Source: Undibacterium cyanobacteriorum
Lineage (GTDB): Bacteria > Pseudomonadota > Gammaproteobacteria > Burkholderiales > Burkholderiaceae_D
Direction: 5' to 3'
NCBI RefSeq assembly: GCF_031326225.1
Contig: NZ_CP133720.1
Span: 310,001-374,000, forward strand
Length of the DNA stretch: 64,000 nt
Shown: positions 40,962 to 50,694 of the stretch, piece by piece
Layout: each line of letters opens with the position of its first letter
Position numbering within the stretch: the stretch's first letter is position 1
The notes under the pieces: generated by a model
Seen by the model: only the letters and a program-made list of their open reading frames with translations
Told to the model about the DNA's origin: nothing
Databases searched by the model: none
Made by a program: the position numbers and the translations under genes

Positions 40962-43900
40962 TTACGCTGCGTTCGCTTTCTGTTCGTTGCTCATTGCAAA
41001 TTCAGCGAGTAATTTCGCTTCTTTTGTCTTCGCCGCTTTGAAATGACGCTCTTTCACATGACCGTAACCACGAATGTCTTCGGGAATACTCGCCAAGGCG
41101 ATTGCGGTACTGAGATTGTCTTTGGAAAGTTGTGGCAACAGCTTGTTCAACAATTGTTTGTACTCGACGGGCAAGGCGCGTTCCATGCGACGTTCTTCGG
41201 TGTAACCAAAAATGTCGAGTGCGGTACCGCGCAATGACTTCAGACTTGCTAAGACGCCGAAAGCTTTCATCATCCATGGGCCAAACTTTTGTTTGATCAA
41301 GTGACCTTTTTCGTCACGCTTCGCGAACAACGGTGGCGCCAAGTGGAAGTTGATTTCGTAGTCGCCTTCAAACATGTCAGCAATTTTCTTTTGGAATTTG
41401 CCGTCTGTGTACAAACGAGCGACTTCGTATTCATCTTTGTACGCCATCAGTTTGAATAAGTACTTCGCGACTGCTTCAGTCAAACGCAAAGCTTTGCCGT
41501 CAACGATCTTGCTTTCGGCAGCTTTGACTTGAGCCACAAAATCGGCGTAGCTCTGGGCGTAGGCGGCGTTTTGATAGTCCGTCAAGAAAGCGACACGTTT
41601 ACTGATCACGTCGTCGAGACTCGGTGCGCGTTTCAGTTCAATGACTTGTGCCGGTGTCGTTAAGCGCACCACTGCGTTCAAATCATTAGCTGCCACGCGA
41701 CCCCAGTTGAATGCTTGTTTATTGAAATCGATCGCAACACCATTGAGCTCGATCGCACGCATCAAGGCTGATTCTTCCAGAGGCACCCAGCCTTTTTGCC
41801 AAGAGTAGCCCAGCATAAACATGTTGGCCGCAATGCTATCGCCCATCAATGCGGTGGCGATGTTGGTGGCGTCAACCATATCGACCAAATCTTCGCCGCA
41901 TGCTTTACGGATTTCGTTTTCTGCAGAGCCCGCTGGGAATTGCCAATTTGGATTTTTGATGAAGGTCGCAGTTGGGCTGCTGCTGGAGTTGATAGCACCA
42001 TGGGTGCGACCTTCACCCATACGTGACAGCGCTTCTTTGCCCGCAGTGACGATCAAATCGCAACCGATGACCAAGTCAGCCATACCTGTACCAACACGTG
42101 TTGATTGAATGTCTTCGGCTTTATCCGCCAGACGTACGTGGGACATGACCGCGCCGCCTTTTTGTGCCAAGCCTGTCATATCGAGTACGGAACAGGATTT
42201 GCCTTGCAAGTGGGCTGCCATCGCCATGATCTGGCCAATCGTGATGACGCCAGTACCGCCCACGCCGGTCACAATCACGCCGTAAGGTGTATTGGTGCTT
42301 GGCAGTGTTGGCAACGGCAAGCTCGTGACATCGAAAGCGCTGCCAGCTTCAATTTTTGCTTTGGCCGGTTTCTTCAGTTTGCCGCCCTCCACGGTGACGA
42401 AGCTTGGGCAGAAACCATTGACGCAAGAATAATCTTTGTTGCAAGAAGACTGATTGATTTGACGTTTACGGCCAAAATCTGTTTCTAAAGGTTCTACTGA
42501 GAGACAGTTCGATTGTACGCTGCAGTCGCCGCAGCCTTCACATACCGCTTCGTTAATTACCGCACGTTTGGCTGGGTCAGGGAAACCTGGCTTGCCGTCT
42601 TTACCGATCTTTTTACGGCGGCGACGTTTCTCGGAGGCGCAGGTTTGATCGTAAATCATGGCGGACACGCCTTTGCATTCACGTAATTCGCGCTGCACCG
42701 CATCGAGTTCGCTACGGTGACGCACCGTGACGCCAGCAGCCCATGGATAATTCGCTGGATATTTTTCTGGTTCGTCAGTGACAACAATAATCGGATGAAC
42801 ACCTTCCGCAGCAATTTGACGAGAGATCATGCCAGGATCGAGTGGACCGTCAAACTCTTGGCCACCAGTCATCGCCACTGCGTCGTTGAACAGGATCTTG
42901 TAGGTAATGTTCACTTTGCCAGAAACAGCGGCGCGGATCGCTAACAAACCAGAGTGATAGTAAGTACCATCGCCGAGGTTAGAGAACACATGCTTTTCGT
43001 TTGTAAATGGTGCTGCACCAACCCAGGTGACACCTTCGCCGCCCATGTGGGTAAAGGTGGTAGACTCGCGATCCATCCAAGTCACCATGTAGTGGCAACC
43101 GATCCCCGCTAAAGCGCGACTGCCTTCTGGTACTTTGGTGGACGTATTGTGTGGGCAACCAGAGCAGAAATGCGGAATACGATCTTTGTTGGCATCTGGT
43201 TTTGCGACAGAGTTCAAAGCTGCTTCTTTGGCTTCCAAATATTCAACGCGTTCTTTCACCAATTTTTCAACTGGGTGGCCTGCGTAATAACGGCTAACGC
43301 GGGAAGCAATCGCGTGGGCGATTTGTGCTGGGCTCAGTTCATAAGTGGCTGGCAATAACCATTCACCGTGACCTGCGCCTTCGATATTCGTCCATTCACC
43401 GGTGTCATCAAATTTACCGACCACGCGTGGACGTGCCGCCTCTTCCCAGTGATACAACTCTTCCTTCAGAGCATATTCTAGGATCTGACGTTTTTCTTCG
43501 ACCACCAGAATTTCTTCCAAACCGGTCGCAAACTCGCGCACGCCATCCGATTCCAACGGCCATGTCATGCCGATTTTGTACAAACGAATGCCGATATCTT
43601 TCGCGACTTGTTCATCAATCCCTAAATCCGCTAATGCTTGGCGCGTGTCGAGATAGGATTTACCAGCGGTGATAATGCCGATTTTTGCATTCGGGCTATC
43701 CCAGATAATTTGATTGAGTTTATTCGCACGTGCATAGGCTAAAGCGGCATACCACTTGTAGTTATTCATGCGCGTTTCTTGTGCCAAGACCGGATCTGGT
43801 GTGCGGATATGTACGCCATCTGCTGGCATGACGAAGTCTGTTGGGATGATAGGCTTAACGCGATCTGGATCGACTTCCACCACGCAACCGGATTCCACCA

Positions 43901-44549
43901 CATCGGTCACACACTTCATCGAGACCCATAAACCTGTGTAACGCGACATGGCGATCCCATGCAGGCCGTAGTCCAAATACTCTTGTACTGAGGCTGGGTA
44001 CAAAACAGGGATACCGCAGGCCTTCAAAATATGCTCGCTTTGATGCGCGGCTGTGGAGGATTTTGCTGCGTGATCGTCACCAGCAATCACCAGCACGCCG
44101 CCGTGCTTTGAAGTGCCCGCCAAGTTGGCGTGTTTGAACACGTCGCCGCAACGATCCACACCAGGGCCTTTACCGTACCAAATCCCGAACACGCCATCGT
44201 ATTTCGCGCCAGGGAAGAGATTGACTTGTTGTGTACCCCAGACCGAAGTCGCGGCCAAGTCTTCGTTCACGCCGGGGTGAAAAACGATGTGATTCTTTTC
44301 TAAGTGTTTCTTGGCTTTGGCGGCAGTCATGTCGACCGCACCTAAAGGTGAGCCGCGGTAACCTGTAATGAAGCCAGCTGTATTCAAGCCCGCTTTGACG
44401 TCTGCTTGACGTTGCAACATACTCAGGCGAATCAAAGCTTGGGTACCGGTCATAAAGGCACGGCCGCGTTCGAGCGTGTATTTGTCGTCAAGAGAGATAC
44501 TGTAATCGACCAAAGCGTCTTGTTCGGCCTTACTTACGGGTGAATTCAT
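40962..44549 (-). CDS. Indolepyruvate:ferredoxin oxidoreductase family protein, fused subunits
   Basis: A 1195-residue fusion of the alpha (IorA) and beta (IorB) parts. The N-terminal pyruvate:ferredoxin-type domains include FMTGTQALIRLSMLQ and GYRGSPLGAVD. The thiamine-binding domain has FCSGCPHNTSTKVPEG and LGDGTYYHSG (about 465-550). Cys-rich iron-sulfur segments follow (CEGCGDCSVQSNC, CNKDYSCVNGFC, about 675-730). The gamma-type domain begins GVIVTGVGGTGVITIGQ (about 765). It would oxidise aryl or branched 2-oxo acids (such as indolepyruvate) to acyl-CoA, passing electrons to a ferredoxin or similar carrier. The ATG at 44549 has GGAGG at the right distance. Aerobic beta-proteobacteria commonly keep this large form for amino acid breakdown. 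Confidence 0.94.
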   Translation of the reverse strand: MNSPVSKAEQDALVDYSISLDDKYTLERGRAFMTGTQALIRLSMLQRQADVKAGLNTAGFITGYRGSPLGAVDMTAAKAKKHLEKNHIVFHPGVNEDLAATSVWGTQQVNLFPGAKYDGVFGIWYGKGPGVDRCGDVFKHANLAGTSKHGGVLVIAGDDHAAKSSTAAHQSEHILKACGIPVLYPASVQEYLDYGLHGIAMSRYTGLWVSMKCVTDVVESGCVVEVDPDRVKPIIPTDFVMPADGVHIRTPDPVLAQETRMNNYKWYAALAYARANKLNQIIWDSPNAKIGIITAGKSYLDTRQALADLGIDEQVAKDIGIRLYKIGMTWPLESDGVREFATGLEEILVVEEKRQILEYALKEELYHWEEAARPRVVGKFDDTGEWTNIEGAGHGEWLLPATYELSPAQIAHAIASRVSRYYAGHPVEKLVKERVEYLEAKEAALNSVAKPDANKDRIPHFCSGCPHNTSTKVPEGSRALAGIGCHYMVTWMDRESTTFTHMGGEGVTWVGAAPFTNEKHVFSNLGDGTYYHSGLLAIRAAVSGKVNITYKILFNDAVAMTGGQEFDGPLDPGMISRQIAAEGVHPIIVVTDEPEKYPANYPWAAGVTVRHRSELDAVQRELRECKGVSAMIYDQTCASEKRRRRKKIGKDGKPGFPDPAKRAVINEAVCEGCGDCSVQSNCLSVEPLETDFGRKRQINQSSCNKDYSCVNGFCPSFVTVEGGKLKKPAKAKIEAGSAFDVTSLPLPTLPSTNTPYGVIVTGVGGTGVITIGQIMAMAAHLQGKSCSVLDMTGLAQKGGAVMSHVRLADKAEDIQSTRVGTGMADLVIGCDLIVTAGKEALSRMGEGRTHGAINSSSSPTATFIKNPNWQFPAGSAENEIRKACGEDLVDMVDATNIATALMGDSIAANMFMLGYSWQKGWVPLEESALMRAIELNGVAIDFNKQAFNWGRVAANDLNAVVRLTTPAQVIELKRAPSLDDVISKRVAFLTDYQNAAYAQSYADFVAQVKAAESKIVDGKALRLTEAVAKYLFKLMAYKDEYEVARLYTDGKFQKKIADMFEGDYEINFHLAPPLFAKRDEKGHLIKQKFGPWMMKAFGVLASLKSLRGTALDIFGYTEERRMERALPVEYKQLLNKLLPQLSKDNLSTAIALASIPEDIRGYGHVKERHFKAAKTKEAKLLAEFAMSNEQKANAA

Positions 44550-44935
44550 GCTGCCTCCGATTGTCATTGGTGTGGCTGATCAAGCCATCTGTACATGTGG
44601 CGCATTGCTACAGCTTGTGGCTGAATCATACGCCTTATAGTCCTAAAAAAAGAGAAAAATCGAGCGATGAAAAATGCTTAATAAGTCATCAAAGCAGTGC
44701 TCGATTTGTGCGGGCAGGACAGTAACATGTGTATTCCTCAGTCCCCATGCACAGTAGTCTGCAAAAAGACCGGTACAGTATGAATGACAATTTAATAAAG
44801 TGTACTGGTTTGTGATTTCCAAGGAAAACTTTTATTTTGGCAATTAATTTGTATCCTATTGGCAAATCTCAACTCTGTTCGTACGGAAATCTGCGAGAAT
44901 AGGTGAGCAACTTTTTCCTAAAGGAATCGAATGCT
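44550..44935. other. Divergent intergenic region with two inverted repeats
   Basis: About 386 bases between divergent genes. AAATCGAGC (44657-44665) pairs with GCTCGATTT (44699-44707). ACCGGTACA (44769-44777) pairs with TGTACTGGT (44801-44809, one G-T). These could be regulator sites or leader structures. No sigma-28 box of good quality was seen. Confidence 0.4.
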
Positions 44936-47260
44936 ATGAAGCTGTCTAGCGAGGAAATTATCGATCGCATCATGACGCCCAGCTCAAAGTTGATGAGCAA
45001 AATCGGCTTGCGCACAAAGTTGGTCGGTATGCTCAGCGCTTTTTGCGTGGCGATTCTTGTTTTGGGAGTGAGTTTACTTACAAAGCAAAATTCAGAATTA
45101 AATATCGCACGTGACGAGCTCGCTGGTGTCGTCGCCTCTCGCCAAGTTTTTGCAATCATTCATCAATTGCAGGCGGATCGTATGATCCATACTGAATTGT
45201 TGGGAGCGAGTGATCCGAAGTTGCTGGTCGCGGCAAAAAAGTCACATGCAGACCTACAGGCGTCGGTTAAACAATTCGAAAGTACCTTAAACGACAACAA
45301 GGCACCTGAGTTAGCGAAGACTTGGTCCGAGATTGCTATAGATCTTAAGGCCATCACGAGTGAGCAAAACAATGCAACACTCCACCGTTTCGACGACTTA
45401 GTTCGTAAGTTGCACGAGCTGACAGATTTGATTCACGAGAAGAGTGGCCTCCTGTTTGATCCCGAGTCGGATAGCTATCTACTCATGGATGTTGGCTTGC
45501 AACGGCTCCCAGAATGGATTGAGTCGTTATCAAGATTGTCATCACTGAGCGTCATCTTGGCTCAGGCGGGAGATAACGGGCCGCTAGACTATGCGGAGCT
45601 CACTTCAGCACGCGATGCGTTGCTGAAGGCGATTCAACAAACTGAGCGTATGCAAGCAGCACTGGAGAGGAGTGGTGAAGAGGCCCCAGCATTTTATGCG
45701 AAGGCCAAGACAGATAGCCAAACATTTCTCTCGTTGCTGCAAGCGCAGTTGAAAGATCCCGAACTCAAAGTCGATGTGAAAGCCTTGCTTCAATCGACTA
45801 AGCAAGCCTCGGCGCAGAGCCTTCAACTGCAAGATTATTGGAACAAGCGACTACAAACAATTCTGGGCAATCGCGTTGGTTTCGGCCATACCAAGTCTTA
45901 TCTAACACTTTTCTTGTTACTGGTTTCAATTGCCGCAACGCTGTATTTTACCTACGGTTTTTACTTGAATTTTGTCGGCGCGATCGAAACCTTAGAGGGC
46001 TCGGCGAAAGTTGTGGCGGCTGGTGATTTAACTCAGATTGTGCATGTGGAAGGCAAAGATGAACTTGCCATTACAGGCGCTGCGCTTGAACAAATGAGCC
46101 ACCATCTTTCAGCCTTGGTGGCAAATGTTCGAACCAATGCCAGTATGGTGTTGGAGTTAGGTCAGAATCTGACTGAGGGTATTAACGATATGGCGATTCG
46201 TACCGAGCAACAGGCGCATAGTTTGCTCGATACCACGACTAGTGTCGAGAGCCTCAGTGAAACGGTCCGCACCAATGCGCAAAACGCCAAATCGGTCGAT
46301 AACTTGGCTTCAAACGTCAGGATGATCGCAGAGTCGAGCAATGACATTATGTTGTCAGCGGTTCAGACGATGAATGGCATCCATGAAAGCGCGATGAAAA
46401 TTCAAGAAATTGTCAGCATGATCGACAAAATTGCTTTTCAAACCGATATTCTGGCGCTCAACGCTGCGGTCGAAGCGGCGCATGCAGGTGAGCAAGGCAA
46501 GGGTTTTGCTGTGGTCGCCAATGAAGTCAGGAATTTGGCGCAGCGTAGCGCTGAGTCGGCAAGACAAATTCGGCGATTGATCGACGATGCCGTGAATCGG
46601 GTCGAGTCAGGAGTCGAGCAAATTAACGATGTCAGTATGACCTTGACCGATATTGTTGGCGGGATCCGCAATTTAGCGAAAGACATTAATTCCATTTCCG
46701 TGGCCAGTGCTGAACAGAGTGATGGTCTCATCCATATCTCGGATGCAATCAGAGAACTAGATGCCATCACGAAAAGTAATTCGCAAATGGCAGAGAATGC
46801 GAAATATGCGTCGAGTGAACTGGAAAACCGCGCGGTTCGACTCAAAGAGGTGGTCTCAACCTTTAGGCTGCGTCAAGGTACGGCTGATGAAGCATTCGCA
46901 ATGGTGAAAAAAGCTTCTGCTCTGTATCGAATTGTCGGCATGGATGTATTGTCGCGGATCACCCTCGACGCAGAAAAACAGTTTTCTGATCGTGATATGT
47001 ATGTGTTTGCCTTTGATCGTCAAGGTCAATATTGTGCCTTTGCGGGTAATGAGGAAAAGCTGTCTGTCAATTTATTCCATGTCCCGGGCCTAGATGGAAA
47101 ACAGCTTGTTGCCGATGCATTCGCTCTGCCTGCGAGCGGTGGATGGGTCGACTATTCGATCGAAAACCCCGTCTCTAAACGGGTGGAATGGAAATCCTCA
47201 TACATTGAACGTATCGATGATGATATTGTGATCGGATGTGGTGTCTATAAATCTGTCTAG
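44936..47260 (+). CDS. Chemoreceptor with C-terminal Cache-like sensor
   Basis: A 774-residue receptor. A membrane helix (about 28-50), a long periplasmic helical sensor (about 55-320, resembling nitrate/nitrite-type sensors), a second membrane helix (about 322-345) and HAMP are followed by the signalling hairpin (IDKIAFQTDILALNAAVEAA, GKGFAVVANEVRNLA). After this, residues 660-774 form an extra single Cache-like domain (DVLSRITLDAEKQFSDRDMYVFAFD, GGWVDYSIENP, IGCGVYKS) placed in the cytoplasm. This suggests sensing both outside and inside the cell. The ATG at 44936 (AAGGA upstream) is chosen over a GTG at 44903. Confidence 0.92.
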   Translation: MKLSSEEIIDRIMTPSSKLMSKIGLRTKLVGMLSAFCVAILVLGVSLLTKQNSELNIARDELAGVVASRQVFAIIHQLQADRMIHTELLGASDPKLLVAAKKSHADLQASVKQFESTLNDNKAPELAKTWSEIAIDLKAITSEQNNATLHRFDDLVRKLHELTDLIHEKSGLLFDPESDSYLLMDVGLQRLPEWIESLSRLSSLSVILAQAGDNGPLDYAELTSARDALLKAIQQTERMQAALERSGEEAPAFYAKAKTDSQTFLSLLQAQLKDPELKVDVKALLQSTKQASAQSLQLQDYWNKRLQTILGNRVGFGHTKSYLTLFLLLVSIAATLYFTYGFYLNFVGAIETLEGSAKVVAAGDLTQIVHVEGKDELAITGAALEQMSHHLSALVANVRTNASMVLELGQNLTEGINDMAIRTEQQAHSLLDTTTSVESLSETVRTNAQNAKSVDNLASNVRMIAESSNDIMLSAVQTMNGIHESAMKIQEIVSMIDKIAFQTDILALNAAVEAAHAGEQGKGFAVVANEVRNLAQRSAESARQIRRLIDDAVNRVESGVEQINDVSMTLTDIVGGIRNLAKDINSISVASAEQSDGLIHISDAIRELDAITKSNSQMAENAKYASSELENRAVRLKEVVSTFRLRQGTADEAFAMVKKASALYRIVGMDVLSRITLDAEKQFSDRDMYVFAFDRQGQYCAFAGNEEKLSVNLFHVPGLDGKQLVADAFALPASGGWVDYSIENPVSKRVEWKSSYIERIDDDIVIGCGVYKSV

Positions 47261-47421
47261 GTATTTCAGCTCCCCGTCTCGAATCTAAAAAGGCACTCAG
47301 TTCCGTCTGACCAAAGCTTCGAATTGAAGTGTGAGGGTTGGTCTCGTACGCGTTTGTGCTTTAGCTTGGGCCATCCGTAGATATAGTGTTTAGGCATGCT
47401 CACTCGCGCTATAATGCAAGC

Positions 47422-48297
47422 ATGAAACTGAAATTCACTAAAATGCACGGCGCGGGCAATGATTTCATTGTGATTGACGCTATTAATCAAACGATCGCAT
47501 TCAGTCCGGAGCAATGGCGCTACCTGGCAGATCGTCGTTTCGGTATCGGCGCAGATCAGATTCTAGTGGTTGAGAAAGCGGCATCGTCTGACATTGATTT
47601 CCGTTATCGGATTTTTAATGCTGATGGTGGTGAAGTAGAGCAATGCGGAAATGGCTCGCGCGCTTTTGTGCGGTTTGTGGTTGACAAAGGCCTGACGCAA
47701 AAACGCAGCATCCGTGTACAAACAATGTCGGGTGTGATTGAACCATCGATCGATGCCGAAGGTTTGATAACGGTCAATATGGGAGTGCCAGATTGCCGAC
47801 CCAGTGCTTCACATTTCAATTGTGAAGGCCTGCCGCAAGCGAGCCAAGAAGAAGACACCTTGTGGGAGCTTCCCTTGGCGCAAGGAAGTGTGCAAGTTTC
47901 CAGCGTCTCAATGGGAAATCCTCATGCTGTACAACTCGTCGCAGATGCCAAGCTGCATCCAGTCGAGGTCGAAGGTCCGCAGATTGAGCGTCATTCGCGA
48001 TTTGAGAAACGCGTCAATGCTGGTTTTATGCAGGTGATTACCCCTCGCCATATTCAACTACGTGTTTATGAACGCGGTGCGGGCGAGACTCTCGCCTGTG
48101 GCACAGGCGCTTGTGCTGCTGTTGTTGCAGGGATTCGACGAGGATTGTTGCAGTCTCCAGTGCAGGTTGATATGCGAGGCGGTCGCTTACAAATTGCATG
48201 GCAAGGTGCAGGGCATCCGGTCTTGTTGAGTGGGCCTGCAGTCGCTGTATTTGAAGGTGAAATTGAGGTGCCTGACGTATCAGCGGGGCTAAGTTAA
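47422..48297 (+). CDS. dapF: Diaminopimelate epimerase
   Basis: A 291-residue DapF. It interconverts LL- and meso-diaminopimelate, the last step before lysine and a peptidoglycan building block. The N-terminus KMHGAGNDFIVID is diagnostic. The two catalytic cysteines are in EQCGNGSRA (Cys75) and LACGTGACAA (Cys226). The longest frame starts 36 bases upstream; the ATG at 47422 gives the usual DapF start (MKLKFTKMHG). DUF484 and xerC follow, which is the common proteobacterial order. Confidence 0.97.
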   Translation: MKLKFTKMHGAGNDFIVIDAINQTIAFSPEQWRYLADRRFGIGADQILVVEKAASSDIDFRYRIFNADGGEVEQCGNGSRAFVRFVVDKGLTQKRSIRVQTMSGVIEPSIDAEGLITVNMGVPDCRPSASHFNCEGLPQASQEEDTLWELPLAQGSVQVSSVSMGNPHAVQLVADAKLHPVEVEGPQIERHSRFEKRVNAGFMQVITPRHIQLRVYERGAGETLACGTGACAAVVAGIRRGLLQSPVQVDMRGGRLQIAWQGAGHPVLLSGPAVAVFEGEIEVPDVSAGLS

Positions 48298-48377
48298 CAA
48301 CATAGAGAAAAAGACCTCGGTGTTTGGCCTCAACAAGCACAGTGCTAAGTGAACTTTCTAAATGAACTGAAGATTTT

Positions 48378-49037
48378 ATGAATTCTCAAGATATTGCAGA
48401 TTATTTGAGTAACAACCCTCATTTTTTCGAAGAGCATGCTGAGTTGCTCGCGAGTGTAAAACTGACGAGTCCTATCATGGGACGCACCATTTCATTGCAA
48501 GAACGTCAGATGGAAATTGTGCGAGAAAAGCTCAAGCACATGGAGTTGCGTCTGGCTGAATTGATGCGGGTCGCGCAAGATAATGATGTAATCACCGCCA
48601 AGTTTCAGGCATGGACGCGCGAGTTGTTGTTGGCGCGTAACGATGTGGATTTGCCGTATATCTTGACCAAGAGCATGCAAGATATTTTCCATCTTCCACA
48701 CGCCACTTTGCGCTTGTGGAATGTGGCGGAAGATTTTAAACATACTTGGTTTGCCGCGCCGACTACCGAAGACGTACAGTTGTTTGCGAAAGGTATGACA
48801 ACCCCCTTCTGTGGGAAGAATCAAGATTTTGAAGCGGCTTCTTGGATTGAGTCGGATCGCGCGATTGCTTCGATGGCGATGTTGCCGTTACGGATCGAGG
48901 CAGATGCGCCGACCTTTGGTTTGTTGGTGCTGGGATCTCCAGATCCTGGTCGATTTACCAAAGACATGGCAACCGATTTCCTGGCGAAAATTGGGGATAC
49001 CACGAGCGCCGCTTTGTATTGCATGATCGACTTATAA
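48378..49037 (+). CDS. DUF484 family protein
   Basis: A 219-residue protein: an N-terminal helical segment (DIADYLSNNPHFFEEHAELLASV, the DUF484 opening), a coiled coil (about 40-60) and a GAF-like domain (about 85-215). Its gene commonly lies between dapF and xerC in proteobacteria. The function is not established; a sensory role of the GAF-like part is possible. Confidence 0.94.
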   Translation: MNSQDIADYLSNNPHFFEEHAELLASVKLTSPIMGRTISLQERQMEIVREKLKHMELRLAELMRVAQDNDVITAKFQAWTRELLLARNDVDLPYILTKSMQDIFHLPHATLRLWNVAEDFKHTWFAAPTTEDVQLFAKGMTTPFCGKNQDFEAASWIESDRAIASMAMLPLRIEADAPTFGLLVLGSPDPGRFTKDMATDFLAKIGDTTSAALYCMIDL

Positions 49038-49092
49038 TCAGTCGCAGTATAAAGATCCCTGTTCAGAAACAGTCTGAGTAAGGATAGAGGGC

Positions 49093-50034
49093 ATGGAGAG
49101 CCAGTTCAACGGAAGTTCGAGCGCCAGCGTTCAACAATATGTGGACGTCTTGCGCCATCAACGCCAGCTATCTCACCATACCCTCAAAAACTATCAGCTT
49201 GATCTGCAAGAATTACTCGATTTCGCACAATCGCGAGATCTTTCCCAGCTGAGCTACTTCGATATCCGACGGTTCACTTCGAAGTTGCATGCGCAAGGAC
49301 TCAATCCGCGTAGCATCGCCCGCAAACTATCGAGTTGGCGTGGATACTATCGTTGGCTGGCGGAGTCTACCAACTTGGTGGCAAATCCCGTCGATGGTGT
49401 GAAAGCCCCGAAAAAAAGCAAATCTCTCCCCAAAGCGCTCGGCACTGATGAGGCGGTCAGTCTGGTGTCAGAGGCGACTGGAGACGCCGCGTCGGCTTTA
49501 GCGGATCATGCGATGTTTGAACTCTTGTATTCGAGTGGGCTGCGGGTCTCCGAATTAGTCGCGCTCGATCTGCGCGATTTTTCTGATGCGGGCTATCACA
49601 GCACTGCATGGATCGATCTGGAGCAAGCCGAAGTGCACGTCACGGGTAAAGGAAACAAACAACGGATCGTCCCAGTGGGTGGTGCAGCGCTGTCTGCGAT
49701 CAGGACTTGGCTTGACGCACGTCCCCAGCTTGTGAAAACGGATGCGCGTCCGCTTTTTCTAACGGCACGCGGCACGCGTATGTCGGTGCGCTTGGTGCAA
49801 TTGCGCCTTAAAAAACATGCGCAGAAGACATCGATTAGTAGTGATGTCCATCCCCACGTTTTGCGCCATTCTTTCGCTTCACATGTCTTGCAATCTTCCG
49901 GGGATTTGAGAGCGGTGCAGGAAATGCTAGGGCATAGTTCGATCGCCGCCACGCAAGTCTATACGGCACTTGATTTCCAACATTTGGCACAAGTGTATGA
50001 TGCTGCTCATCCGCGTGCGAAGAAGAAAGACTAA
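49093..50034 (+). CDS. xerC: Tyrosine recombinase XerC
   Basis: A 313-residue site-specific recombinase that with XerD resolves chromosome dimers at dif. An N-terminal SAM-like DNA-binding domain (about 10-100) precedes the catalytic domain with the R-K-H-R-H-Y set: SGLRVSELVALDL (Arg), TGKGNKQRIVP (Lys), HPHVLRHSFASH (His, Arg), LGHSS (His) and TQVYTALD (nucleophilic Tyr). GAGG precedes the ATG. The place after dapF and DUF484 supports XerC over XerD. Confidence 0.95.
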   Translation: MESQFNGSSSASVQQYVDVLRHQRQLSHHTLKNYQLDLQELLDFAQSRDLSQLSYFDIRRFTSKLHAQGLNPRSIARKLSSWRGYYRWLAESTNLVANPVDGVKAPKKSKSLPKALGTDEAVSLVSEATGDAASALADHAMFELLYSSGLRVSELVALDLRDFSDAGYHSTAWIDLEQAEVHVTGKGNKQRIVPVGGAALSAIRTWLDARPQLVKTDARPLFLTARGTRMSVRLVQLRLKKHAQKTSISSDVHPHVLRHSFASHVLQSSGDLRAVQEMLGHSSIAATQVYTALDFQHLAQVYDAAHPRAKKKD

Positions 50035-50103
50035 ATCTTTCTAAGACGAGAACTGCTGTGGCAGTAGAGCGTTTTAATAAAACGAACTGATGGCACCGCT
50101 GAT

Positions 50104-50133
50104 TTTGCAACTGGATTGCAAATGAGGCATAAT
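50104..50133 (+). promoter_or_regulatory. Promoter with overlapping palindrome before the Fur-family gene
   Basis: A -35 box TTGCAA (50105-50110), 17 bases, and a -10 box CATAAT (50128-50133) make a good sigma-70 promoter. A perfect inverted repeat TTTGCAA-CTGGA-TTGCAAA (50104-50122) covers the -35 box and spacer, the place for a repressor. Self-regulation by the Fur-family product is plausible. Confidence 0.55.
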
Positions 50134-50193
50134 GCGGCGGCATCTTCGTTTCAGAAAGTGAGTTTGCCTTTCTGTGTGTTTGATTTTTGATAT

Positions 50194-50688
50194 ATGTCTG
50201 ATCACTTTCATCGCCACTATTTATCCGAGCAAGATGGGGCTGCAGAAGCGCGTTCTGCCCTTCGCTCGGTGGGATTGCGTGTCACAACTCCGCGCATTAG
50301 CGTCTTGAGTCTTTTGTTGCTTCAGCAACGTGCGATGTCACACACGGAGATGCAAGAAGATCTGCCTGAAATTGATCGGGTGACCTTATACCGTTCCCTT
50401 GATAGTTTAGCTGAGGCGGGCCTCGCCCATAAAATCATCGGCGATGATCGCATCACGCGATTTCGATTCGGAACTGCCCATAGTACGCAGCATGTTAATG
50501 GACAACAGTCCCACCAACATGGGCACTTCCAATGTTTGCGATGCGCCAAAGTTTTCTGCCTTGAGCAGGCACCTATGATCGACCTGATTGAGGCGCAGTT
50601 GCGTGCTAGTTTGCGCCCCGGCTTTGCGGCCCAGAGTGTCGAAATGACTATTAAGGGTTGGTGCGATCAGTGTAATGAATCTTGTTGA
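50194..50688 (+). CDS. zur: Fur-family transcriptional regulator (Zur-like)
   Basis: A 164-residue Fur-family repressor. The winged helix has VTLYRSLDSLAEAGLAHKI (recognition helix). The dimer domain carries a His-rich stretch (HSTQHVNGQQSHQHGHFQC) and the structural zinc pairs CLRC and CDQC. Whether it senses zinc or iron cannot be read with certainty, but the gene is followed after 6 bases by a COG0523 GTPase and, nearby, a ZnuD-like receptor, which favours Zur. A start without strong ribosome binding site follows a good promoter. Confidence 0.88.
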   Translation: MSDHFHRHYLSEQDGAAEARSALRSVGLRVTTPRISVLSLLLLQQRAMSHTEMQEDLPEIDRVTLYRSLDSLAEAGLAHKIIGDDRITRFRFGTAHSTQHVNGQQSHQHGHFQCLRCAKVFCLEQAPMIDLIEAQLRASLRPGFAAQSVEMTIKGWCDQCNESC

Positions 50689-50694
50689 GGACCT

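Noticed and set aside
41796..43672. Several open frames opposite the oxidoreductase gene
   Set aside because: They are shadows of a long conserved gene with clear domains.
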